This document shows, one piece after another, positions 1-6,319 of a DNA stretch of 9,390 nucleotides (the stretch's first letter is position 1; every line of letters begins with the position of its first letter). Source of the DNA: Altererythrobacter sp. (GTDB taxonomy: Bacteria > Pseudomonadota > Alphaproteobacteria > Sphingomonadales > Sphingomonadaceae); assembly GCA_023299945.1 (NCBI GenBank), contig JALZVZ010000269.1:1-9390 (forward strand), written 5' to 3'. A program made the position numbers and the translations under genes. A model generated the notes under the pieces. It did not search any database. It was not told where the DNA came from and was given only the letters and a program-made list of their open reading frames with translations.

Positions 1-174
1 ATTTGCGACCCATCAGTTATGTATATCGTCGAAAAATGGGTCGATGATGCAGCCCTAGCAGCGCATTTCGCAGCGCCGCATATGGCCGCATTTCAAGGCG
101 CTTTGGCCCAGCTAGACGTGACAGTCGAAGAAGCGATCAAATACCAAGCCGACGGCGGCATGGCTTTGATGTAA
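1..174 (+). CDS. ABM-domain (putative quinol monooxygenase) protein, C-terminal part
   Basis: This is an open frame running in from the left edge and ending at TAA 172-174; 57 residues are visible and the start is outside the window. The readable part has the pattern of the antibiotic biosynthesis monooxygenase (YgiN-like) fold: a strand around YIVEKWVDDAAL followed by a helix with AAHFAAPHMAAFQGAL, then a final strand. The E-x-W-x-D/E-x2-AL-x2-H-x2-xPH-x3F pattern is typical of these small dimeric ferredoxin-like proteins of about 95-105 residues. Members are cofactor-less oxygenases acting on quinols or other aromatics, but many have no known substrate, so the activity is inferred from the family only. 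The neighbour on the right is convergent, 17 bases away, with no clear terminator between them. Confidence 0.8.
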   Translation: MCDPSVMYIVEKWVDDAALAAHFAAPHMAAFQGALAQLDVTVEEAIKYQADGGMALM

Positions 175-191
175 GCGTTTCTAAGCCAGCT

Positions 192-1616
192 TTATTCCGC
201 CGGCTCTTGGCTAAACTCTTCTGAAGAACGCACCGCATTCGGCCCGCGCCGGCTCTTAATCGCGCGCGTAATCTTGGTCAGGCGGCTGGTGATGACACCA
301 TGCTCGCTCATCCACGCGTGATAGTCGCGGTACTTCTGATCTTCGGCGAGCAGATGCTTCTCTTCCGTCTTTGCGCGCCAGAAATAGATCGCATTGACGC
401 AGAGCAGGAAGAACGTGTTGCGGATCGCATCGCTCGCCGAGCCATTGGTGACGAGGAACGGCATAACCGAGCACCACCAGAACAGGTTCTTCGACAAATA
501 TGCCGGGTGCCGCGTGAACCGGAACGGCCCGTTTGTCAGCACGCCTCGATAGGTCAGGTTTGAAAAGCGGATGCCGAAAGCCACCGTCGCCCAAGCATAA
601 ATACCGGTTAGGAAAACCAACCAAGCCGCCCATGCCCATAGCAGCGGCGTATTGCCAGCGAACCAATCGCCCCAGCCAGAGACATTGTGCTCATAACTCA
701 GCACTTGGCCATTGCCGATAATGCCCCACACAAACGGCGGATAGCAGATCAACGCCGCCAGCCAGCCGCCCAAAAATGGGTTGCCGCTGCGGATATGTGC
801 ATCCAGCGGGCGCAGAGTGAACAAATATCCAACCGTGCCAATTTGCACGTCGACCACGAACAATGCCGTCACAAGGATCATGCCGAAGCGGATCGGATCA
901 TTGATCAGCTCAGCAGGCTGCGCATTGACCAGTTCGGCCCAGCCCGGCGGTAGGATCGAAATCATGAAGGCTCCGAAAAAGCCCTTAATCGCCCACGCGC
1001 GCCAATGCTTTTTCACCTCCTCAGGATCCCAAGCCTCGCGCCCGATCAGCATCGCACCAAAGTGCCAAGCGTGATCTTTTGGCTGCACCATCCGGCGGTC
1101 GAGCCACATAACGTAAGGCACCGACAGCATGACCATCGGGATAATCGCATATTTCAAGACGTCGATGGCGAACAAATATTGCCCGTTCCAATACCACCGT
1201 GCGAGGCAGTAAAACGCCGCGATAATGGCCCATGTCGCCCATAGACCGGCGATCTTGACCACGGACACGTCCATAATCTCGCCATTCGGGCGCACGCGCT
1301 TCCAATCAATGCCGGTCGAGGGGCGCAGATGCACCTTATCCACCAGCAACGACCAAATCGCCATGGGCACAGCGGAAAACAACAATGCCGCCAGTGCAGC
1401 ATGCTGTCCCGATAGCCGCACACGCGGGCCGGGTAGATCAAAAAACTCCGCCGTTAGCGGGTAAGTCCGGCAAAAAAGCAGCCAGAACACAAGACCCAAC
1501 AGGCCGGCAATGCCAACGCCTGCGGACACGTCGCTCTTGGGCAGGCTCGCTGGAACAGGCGTATCATGCGCCGTGCTATTGGCCAAAGAGGCGTTTTGTT
1601 GCGAAGTATTTTCCAT
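192..1616 (-). CDS. Polytopic membrane protein with ICMT/PEMT-like methyltransferase C-terminus
   Basis: The product is 474 residues, using the ATG at 1616 (MENTSQQ). The frame stays open to a TTG at 1733, but that extension has no ATG and a non-membrane character, so I prefer 1616 although no clear Shine-Dalgarno precedes it. A polar N-terminus of about 28 residues is followed by roughly ten hydrophobic segments, at about 34-50, 73-92, 122-142, 153-172, 211-222, 244-266, 283-305, 324-349, 378-390 and 401-413. The C-terminal part carries the hallmark of isoprenylcysteine carboxyl methyltransferase / phospholipid methyltransferase-type enzymes: GPFRFTRHPAYLSKN at about 363-377, and an EEKHLLAE...KYRDY block at about 418-432, which in the family forms the SAM pocket. 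The protein is about twice the size of typical bacterial ICMT-like proteins (150-230 residues). It should use SAM at the inner membrane; the substrate is unknown. A basic, polar tail follows the core. Confidence 0.8.
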   Translation of the reverse strand: MENTSQQNASLANSTAHDTPVPASLPKSDVSAGVGIAGLLGLVFWLLFCRTYPLTAEFFDLPGPRVRLSGQHAALAALLFSAVPMAIWSLLVDKVHLRPSTGIDWKRVRPNGEIMDVSVVKIAGLWATWAIIAAFYCLARWYWNGQYLFAIDVLKYAIIPMVMLSVPYVMWLDRRMVQPKDHAWHFGAMLIGREAWDPEEVKKHWRAWAIKGFFGAFMISILPPGWAELVNAQPAELINDPIRFGMILVTALFVVDVQIGTVGYLFTLRPLDAHIRSGNPFLGGWLAALICYPPFVWGIIGNGQVLSYEHNVSGWGDWFAGNTPLLWAWAAWLVFLTGIYAWATVAFGIRFSNLTYRGVLTNGPFRFTRHPAYLSKNLFWWCSVMPFLVTNGSASDAIRNTFFLLCVNAIYFWRAKTEEKHLLAEDQKYRDYHAWMSEHGVITSRLTKITRAIKSRRGPNAVRSSEEFSQEPAE

Positions 1617-1777
1617 ATCAGCCAGCCGATTACCAAGAGAAGGGTTAAAACCACGGTAAGAGCTGTGCAGAAAATTGGCGATTGTCACGCGAACAGGTCG
1701 CCTGCCCCCATTGCGAGACAAGCGATCATGCAAAAGTTAATGCGGTAAAACGCAGCGTTCTTAGTGGCGCCGCGACT

Positions 1778-3166
1778 TTATTTGTAAGCGCTAATCCGCC
1801 CGCTATCATCCAAGATATACAGCATGTTATCTGCCACAATAGGCGGCAGGCTAATCGACTGCTTCAGATCAGCATGGCTAGCAGCAGCGCCTTCGCCTGT
1901 GCTGATTTTGTATATCAGCCCCTCTGAATTTGCGACCCACAGCTGGTTTCCAGCCAAAACAGGCCCTGTCCAGAAAATGGGCCCTTCTTTGTCTTCCTCA
2001 TCACGCCATTGGGGCAATTGCGTAATCCAGCGTACCTTACCGGTAGAACGCGCAATTGCGAGCAAGCGAGCATCATCGGTTAGAGTGAAAATCCACTCAC
2101 CGGCAATCGCAGGGGTAGAAATGCCGGCCAAGTTGAGTTCCCAAACCCGTTGTCCAGTCACCAGCTCATAGGCCGCCATCCGGCCGCCTTGACCCAGCGC
2201 ATAGACGCGGCCTGAATCGATAATGGGATCTGCATCAATATCGGTCAGCGAGCTAACCTCAGTTGAAATCGATGTGCGGGCCAAAGCATCGGCCCACAAT
2301 GTCCGGCCATTCTCATATCGGTGCGCGTTGAGCTCTCCGCTGGAATAGCCTGTAATAACTGTGCCTTGACCAGCCGCAGGTGCAGCAACGCCAAACACGC
2401 CCGCTTGCGTGGATGAACCGCCCTCGTTCCAGACAACCGCGCCGGTATTGGCATCGAGCGCATAGATTTGGTTGTCCTGCGTCATCACATAGACCTGGCC
2501 AAAGGCAATCGTTGGCGATCCGCGCAATGGCCCAGCCGGTTTGCTTTTCCAAACTTCCGTTCCGTCAGCTACGTTCAAGGCAACCACTTGGCCCACGCCA
2601 TTGGTGGCATAGACGCGGGCACCATCAATGCTGGCCCCGCCGCCAAAGGCCGAGGATTCGATCTTGTCATCCACTTCCATCCGGTACGTCCACACATTCG
2701 CTCCGGTTTTGGAATTCACCGCATGCACTACGCCGCCGGTATCAACCGCGACCAGTTTGCCATCACCCACAACGGGCGCAGCGGCGAGGCGGCGGCGATT
2801 GCTGGAGCCTGCAATGGAGGCTGTCCAAACACGCGCAGGCGCATCAGCCAAAGCCAGATGGCCGTAAGATTTGCTCGCCGAGCCGCCCACTTGCGCCCAT
2901 GCCGCATTGACCTGAGCAGGCGGCAATACAACCGAAACACCAGCGAGCGCTGGATCAACACTGGCCCCGCTTTCAATGCGCGAAAGCACTGGAACACGTT
3001 CCCCTATTGTTGGCGTGGTTTTTGTGTCGTCACCGCCGCCAAACAGACCGCCAGCACAGCCTGTAAGCAAGGCTGCGAATGCGCCAGCCATCAATGCTCT
3101 ACCAGCGGTTTTCACGCCAGCCTTAGCAGCAGCATTTGGGGCAAAATATGTTATCGCAAATTTCAT
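1778..3166 (-). CDS. bamB: Outer membrane protein assembly factor BamB (lipoprotein)
   Basis: This is a 462-residue PQQ-type beta-propeller lipoprotein and a subunit of the BAM complex, which folds outer-membrane beta-barrels. The signal peptide ends in a lipobox LLTG-C with the acylated cysteine at about 37. After a low-complexity linker come repeated blades ending in the tryptophan-docking pattern, for example VNSKTGANVW (about 148-159), LNVADGTEVW (197-206), LDANTGAVVW (237-246), YELVTGQRVW (333-342) and IARSTGKVRW (370-380). LRGSP at about 214-218 matches the conserved LRG-S-P segment that in E. coli BamB lies on the BamA-binding face. The ATG at 3166 is preferred because AGGA lies 6 bases upstream; an in-frame ATG at 3199 would add 11 residues. 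The gene follows the YfgM-like gene on the same strand with a 45-base gap, as in many proteobacteria. It is somewhat longer than E. coli BamB (392 residues). Confidence 0.93.
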   Translation of the reverse strand: MKFAITYFAPNAAAKAGVKTAGRALMAGAFAALLTGCAGGLFGGGDDTKTTPTIGERVPVLSRIESGASVDPALAGVSVVLPPAQVNAAWAQVGGSASKSYGHLALADAPARVWTASIAGSSNRRRLAAAPVVGDGKLVAVDTGGVVHAVNSKTGANVWTYRMEVDDKIESSAFGGGASIDGARVYATNGVGQVVALNVADGTEVWKSKPAGPLRGSPTIAFGQVYVMTQDNQIYALDANTGAVVWNEGGSSTQAGVFGVAAPAAGQGTVITGYSSGELNAHRYENGRTLWADALARTSISTEVSSLTDIDADPIIDSGRVYALGQGGRMAAYELVTGQRVWELNLAGISTPAIAGEWIFTLTDDARLLAIARSTGKVRWITQLPQWRDEEDKEGPIFWTGPVLAGNQLWVANSEGLIYKISTGEGAAASHADLKQSISLPPIVADNMLYILDDSGRISAYK

Positions 3167-3172
3167 AAATGG

Positions 3173-3176
3173 TCCT
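3173..3176 (-). promoter_or_regulatory. Ribosome binding site deciding the bamB start
   Basis: On the minus strand, AGGA is followed by six bases and then the ATG at 3166. This is the best Shine-Dalgarno match in the junction between the YfgM-like gene and bamB. It favours the MKFAI start over the upstream in-frame ATGs at 3199 and 3190, which have no such element. Confidence 0.6.
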
Positions 3177-3211
3177 GTTTCATGTGCCATTTGAGCCATA
3201 TTCGTGGCGGG

Positions 3212-4027
3212 TTATTCAGCAGCCGCGTCAGCCGCAGCGGCTTCTTCGGCTTCTTTTGCAGCACTGGCGGTGGCGATGCCTTGTTCTTCCAGCAATTTAT
3301 CAACGTCTTCAATCGCATCCACGCCCAGCATGCCCGCCATTTGACGCGCACGTTGACGCAGGCTTTCCGGTACGTCTTCAGACTTGGCGATATCGGCAAA
3401 CATCGCGCCAGCCTTTGCCTCGTCACCGGCTTCCAAATGGGCCATGGCGGTTAATTCACCGGCACTGCCGAAATAGGGGTTGCCCGGCACAGCCAAGTCT
3501 TTCAGCGCAGCAATAACTTCGGCAGGTTTACGCTCGTCAAAAGTTGCAGTCATTTCGCGTACTTTCGCCAAATCGCGCAAAGCGGGCGGCGCTTTTGCAT
3601 CGTCTGCCACTTGCGCAAACAAAGCCGCAGCCTCTTTGGCTTTGTCCTGCTCCATCGCAATGCCAGCGCGCAGCATGCTCGCCGCAGACGCCGCGCCGAC
3701 ATTATCGCTGTCGGCCAATGCCGCAGCAGCCTTGTCAGCGCTGTCGAGATTGCCTGCTTTAACTTGGTCGATCGCAGCCACCAGATCTTCTGAGGATTGC
3801 TCCATCGCGGCCTCTTGGCGGCTGTCCCAAAACAGATATCCACCAAAGCCCAAAAGGCCGGCAACCAATACGCCCAGCAAAGGCTTGCCGTAACGGTTCA
3901 TAAAATCGCCAAGTTCGTCACTACGGACAGCCTCGTCGATCTCACGCATGAGCACTTCGTCTTCGGAGCTGGGTTTGCCCGTGTCTTTAGAGTCAGAATT
4001 GGGCGTTACGGGAGGGTTCGAAGCCAC
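3212..4027 (-). CDS. YfgM-like membrane-anchored tetratricopeptide protein
   Basis: The product is 271 residues. The GTG at 4027 is the first possible start after an in-frame TAG 18 bases upstream, and a weak purine-rich GAAAGAG lies about 9 bases before it. The layout is that of the YfgM/ancillary SecYEG translocon subunit family. A short acidic cytoplasmic N-terminus contains the family-type block REIDEAVRSDELGDFMNRYG (about 28-47), followed by one transmembrane helix (about 48-67). A periplasmic all-alpha region of TPR-like repeats rich in Ala, Asp and Lys follows, including SMLRAGIAMEQDKAKEAAAL and a distal repeat with AHLEAGDEAKAGAMFADIAK. The C-terminal tail is Ala/Glu rich. In E. coli YfgM associates with SecYEG and PpiD and links to periplasmic chaperones; that role here is inferred from family and from the adjacency to bamB. 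It could alternatively be annotated only as a tetratricopeptide-repeat protein. Confidence 0.85.
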   Translation of the reverse strand: MASNPPVTPNSDSKDTGKPSSEDEVLMREIDEAVRSDELGDFMNRYGKPLLGVLVAGLLGFGGYLFWDSRQEAAMEQSSEDLVAAIDQVKAGNLDSADKAAAALADSDNVGAASAASMLRAGIAMEQDKAKEAAALFAQVADDAKAPPALRDLAKVREMTATFDERKPAEVIAALKDLAVPGNPYFGSAGELTAMAHLEAGDEAKAGAMFADIAKSEDVPESLRQRARQMAGMLGVDAIEDVDKLLEEQGIATASAAKEAEEAAAADAAAE

Positions 4028-4068
4028 TGAAACAGTCTCTTTCGTCTATAAAAAATCAAGTTCTGCCG

Positions 4069-4097
4069 CTATTAGGGGGAGCTTGCAGCAACCGCAA
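4069..4097 (-). promoter_or_regulatory. Candidate sigma-70 promoter for the YfgM-like gene/bamB operon
   Basis: On the minus strand TTGCGG (4092-4097) and TAATAG (4069-4074) are separated by 17 bases. The -10 end lies about 41 bases upstream of the GTG start at 4027. Both hexamers are imperfect matches to the consensus and no experimental support exists, so this is only a reasonable candidate. It is the best-spaced pair I could find in this gap. Confidence 0.35.
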
Positions 4098-4108
4098 TGG
4101 CATCTCTT

Positions 4109-4170
4109 ATATGCCTGCCACCCTGTCCCCCGCCAGTTGAACCGCGGGTTAAGCATCCGGCAGGCTATAT
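4109..4170. repeat. Nested inverted repeat (possible RNA hairpin) between glycosyltransferase and YfgM-like gene
   Basis: ATATGCCTGCC (4109-4119) pairs with GGCAGGCTATAT (4159-4170), allowing one bulged T at 4166. Inside it CCCGC (4129-4133) pairs with GCGGG (4144-4148) around a 10-base loop. The result is a two-tier fold with internal loops. It begins 9 bases downstream of the glycosyltransferase stop codon. No T-run follows the hairpin on the minus strand, so a standard intrinsic terminator is not supported. It may be a Rho-linked 3' structure or chance. Confidence 0.4.
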
Positions 4171-4176
4171 CTCACC

Positions 4177-5370
4177 CTATATCTCTTGGCCCATGGCGCT
4201 GGCATAGAGTCGTTTATAACGATCAATCATCACAGCCTCGTCAAATTCCGTCTGCGCTTTTGCCTGATTGGCTGCCCCAATGCGGCCGCGCAGATTGTCG
4301 TCCTTCGAAAGCTCAAGCAATGATTTGCCGAGCGCATCCATATCGCCTGCCTTGGTGATAAATGGCGCATTTTCCTCCGCGACCATATATTCCACATCGC
4401 CAACAGCGGGCGCAGCAATCGGCACGCCTGCGGCCATCGCCTCGATCATGGAGATGGGAAATTGCTCGCTTTTTGAAGACAGCGCAAAAATATCAAACAG
4501 TCCGACGAATTTCTCCGGCTTTTCCACGTGCCCGGGCAAATGCACGCGGTGGCTGATTTGAAGCGCATCGGCGGCATCGCGAATGGTCTGTTTCTCCGGC
4601 CCATCACCCAGAATAACAAGCTGCCAATGGTCTGGCAGATGCGCAAAAGCCCTCACCAATTCCGGAAGCTGCTTAACTGCGCGAAGCCCGGCCAAAGTGC
4701 CGACCCATTGCTCACCATCACGCTTCACTACGCGCAAGGCATCGGCACGCGGAGGCTTGGTATAAAGCCCTGTCTTAATACCATTGGGGAAACGCTTAAC
4801 GCGGCCAATAGGCTGGGTCCACGTGGTCAGCGCAATCCCCTCTAACGTTTCAGACGGCACCACCAAACCCGATGATTTGCCCAAAGCAATACGGCGGAAC
4901 CAATTGCGTTTTGTCTTTAGCTTATGCGCTTCATCCTCGTTAAAGCCGTCCTCATGGTGGATCAACGGCGGCAGGCCGAGCAGCTCAGAATAGAGCGTGT
5001 GTCCCATTACTGCATCCATCGAACCCCAATTGTATGTCAGGATCAGATCATAGGATTTCAGCGCTTTTGCCACTTTCAGCAAACGGCGCGGCCACGGCTT
5101 TCCCTGAAGCGAAGGAAATTCGTCATCGTTTGGGTAAGTCACTTTCACCTTGGGAAGGATCAGCGATCTTGCCTCCATCTGCTCTGGAACTGCAGACACC
5201 AGAGTATGCTCAACCCGGCTGCCGAAAGCGTTCATCAATTGGGCAGAGCGCACTTCTTTGCCGCCAATGTTAAAGCTGGAATGCAGATGCAGAATATGGG
5301 GTTTGCGCGGCTTTGATCTTGCTTGGCCAGAACGCACTTTTGTTGATTTTTTATGCCTAATCTTGCTCAT
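4177..5370 (-). CDS. Family 4 glycosyltransferase (GT-B fold)
   Basis: The product is 397 residues. The N-terminal Rossmann half starts at about 24 with HILHLHSSFNIGGKEVRSAQ; the N-x-GG-x-E motif is typical of GT4 enzymes that transfer a sugar from a nucleotide-sugar donor. The C-terminal half has KRFPNGIKT (192-200), a donor-loop region LAGLRAVKQLPELVRAFA (226-243), LVILGDGPEK (251-260) and the signature E302-x7-E310 in SEQFPISMIEAMAAGVP, whose glutamates contact the donor in GT4 members. No transmembrane segment is seen. The first 23 residues are strongly basic, with ten Lys/Arg, and could favour membrane surface binding. The start codon overlaps the stop of the upstream hydrolase (ATGA at 5367-5370), so translation is probably coupled. 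Donor and acceptor cannot be told from sequence. Envelope polysaccharide or glycolipid synthesis is the usual role of the family. Confidence 0.88.
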   Translation of the reverse strand: MSKIRHKKSTKVRSGQARSKPRKPHILHLHSSFNIGGKEVRSAQLMNAFGSRVEHTLVSAVPEQMEARSLILPKVKVTYPNDDEFPSLQGKPWPRRLLKVAKALKSYDLILTYNWGSMDAVMGHTLYSELLGLPPLIHHEDGFNEDEAHKLKTKRNWFRRIALGKSSGLVVPSETLEGIALTTWTQPIGRVKRFPNGIKTGLYTKPPRADALRVVKRDGEQWVGTLAGLRAVKQLPELVRAFAHLPDHWQLVILGDGPEKQTIRDAADALQISHRVHLPGHVEKPEKFVGLFDIFALSSKSEQFPISMIEAMAAGVPIAAPAVGDVEYMVAEENAPFITKAGDMDALGKSLLELSKDDNLRGRIGAANQAKAQTEFDEAVMIDRYKRLYASAMGQEI

Positions 5371-6233
5371 TGAACACGTTCCAGCAAAGCATTGATCGCG
5401 GTGGTAGCCTCCGCCTCATCCAGCATCGGCGCATGGCCGACGCGCGGCACTGTGGCAAGGGTGAGATCGCCGTGAACTTGCGCCATTTTGCCTGCAATTT
5501 CCTCGGATAACAAATCACTAAGGCCCCCGCGCACCAGCACCGTCGGCACATCTTTCAACGCCTCAAACGCTGGCCATAGATCAGGCGGCGCAGCATTGCC
5601 GGGCTGCTTAAAAGGCTCTGCAATGCCCATGTCATAATCATAGGTCAGACGCCCGTTTTGCCCCACGATCAACGTGCGTTTGGCCATCTCCAACCATTGG
5701 TCGAGCGAGTAATCGGGAAAGGCGGCATGATGCACCGATTTCTGCGCGCGCGCAGCATGCATCCATGAGGGAAAGCTTCCGCCCTGCCCAACATATCCGC
5801 CAATTCGTGAGAGGCCATCGGGGTCAAGCTGCGGCCCGATATCGTTGAGAACCACGCCGCTAAATAAAGACGCGTCCTGAGCCGCCATCAGCATCGTCAT
5901 CAGCCCGCCCATTGATGTGCCAATAGAGACGAAGCGGGTGATGCCTTGATCCTCCAGCAAGGCCTTCACATCAGCGATATAAACAAGCGGATTATAGCTA
6001 GCGGTGTCCTTGGCATATTCACTCAGGCCCCGCCCGCGCATCTCCGGCACAATCACTCGGCGGGTATCCGCAATTTGCGCGGCCAATGGCGCAAAATCGC
6101 GCGAATTGCGGGTCAGGCCATGCAGGCAAAGCACTGGTGCCTTGGTGGCCCCCTCAGGTCCGGCATAGTCGCGGTAATGCAGCTTCAGCCCATCGGGCGC
6201 AGTCCAATAGCGGTGTTGATACAGCGATTCCAT
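5367..6233 (-). CDS. Alpha/beta-fold hydrolase
   Basis: The product is 288 residues, using the ATG at 6233 because AAAGGGG lies 5 bases upstream; the frame runs open to 6302 but that extension overlaps the divergent region. The fold landmarks are in order: the oxyanion HG in VLCLHGLTRNS (34-44), EMRGRG (64-69), the nucleophile elbow GTSMGG (105-110, Ser107), the acid in RGGLSDLLS (Asp240) and the histidine in VPRVGHAPMLDE (His267). All three members of the Ser-Asp-His triad are present, so an active esterase, lipase or C-C/lactone hydrolase is expected. No signal peptide or membrane segment is seen, so it is probably cytoplasmic. It leads a two-gene unit with the glycosyltransferase and is divergent from selO. 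The substrate is unknown. Confidence 0.88.
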   Translation of the reverse strand: MESLYQHRYWTAPDGLKLHYRDYAGPEGATKAPVLCLHGLTRNSRDFAPLAAQIADTRRVIVPEMRGRGLSEYAKDTASYNPLVYIADVKALLEDQGITRFVSIGTSMGGLMTMLMAAQDASLFSGVVLNDIGPQLDPDGLSRIGGYVGQGGSFPSWMHAARAQKSVHHAAFPDYSLDQWLEMAKRTLIVGQNGRLTYDYDMGIAEPFKQPGNAAPPDLWPAFEALKDVPTVLVRGGLSDLLSEEIAGKMAQVHGDLTLATVPRVGHAPMLDEAEATTAINALLERVQ

Positions 6234-6238
6234 ATTAG

Positions 6239-6245
6239 CCCCTTT
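6239..6245 (-). promoter_or_regulatory. Ribosome binding site deciding the hydrolase start
   Basis: On the minus strand AAAGGGG sits 5 bases before the ATG at 6233. It is the strongest Shine-Dalgarno-like element among the possible starts and supports the MESLYQH N-terminus over the longer open frame beginning at 6302. Confidence 0.65.
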
Positions 6246-6254
6246 GCGCTTTAC

Positions 6255-6269
6255 CCATTGACCCAATGG
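6255..6269. repeat. Inverted repeat CCATTG-N3-CAATGG in the divergent hydrolase/selO gap
   Basis: Perfect 6-base arms (6255-6260 and 6264-6269) surround three bases. The repeat is 22 bases upstream of the hydrolase start and lies between the divergent genes if selO starts at 6320. It could be an operator, but a 6-base arm can arise by chance. Confidence 0.4.
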
Positions 6270-6280
6270 CCACAGCTGCA

Positions 6281-6294
6281 CGCTTGCGCAAGCG
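6281..6294. repeat. Perfect 14-base palindrome in the divergent hydrolase/selO gap
   Basis: CGCTTGCGCAAGCG reads identically on both strands. It lies 11 bases to the right of the CCATTG inverted repeat and 26 bases before the preferred selO ATG. Its size and position suit a dimeric regulator. No regulator gene is adjacent, so its role is an inference. Confidence 0.45.
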
Positions 6295-6319
6295 CCTCGC
6301 ACCCGTCACAAGCCGCTTT

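Noticed and set aside
1617..1733. TTG-initiated 39-residue N-terminal extension of the methyltransferase-like protein
   Set aside because: There is no ribosome site, the start codon is rare, and the sequence is unlike a signal or membrane segment. The ATG at 1616 gives a sensible polar N-terminus.
1740..1770. Possible terminator after bamB (TGCG-loop-CGCA on the minus strand)
   Set aside because: The stem is only four bases, and the following TTAACTTTTG is a poor T-run. It is too weak to call.
2468..3454. Long plus-strand open frame of 328 codons opposite bamB and the YfgM-like gene
   Set aside because: It spans two well-supported minus-strand genes and their junction, has low-complexity basic and cysteine-rich composition, and matches no family. 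It is an antisense shadow.
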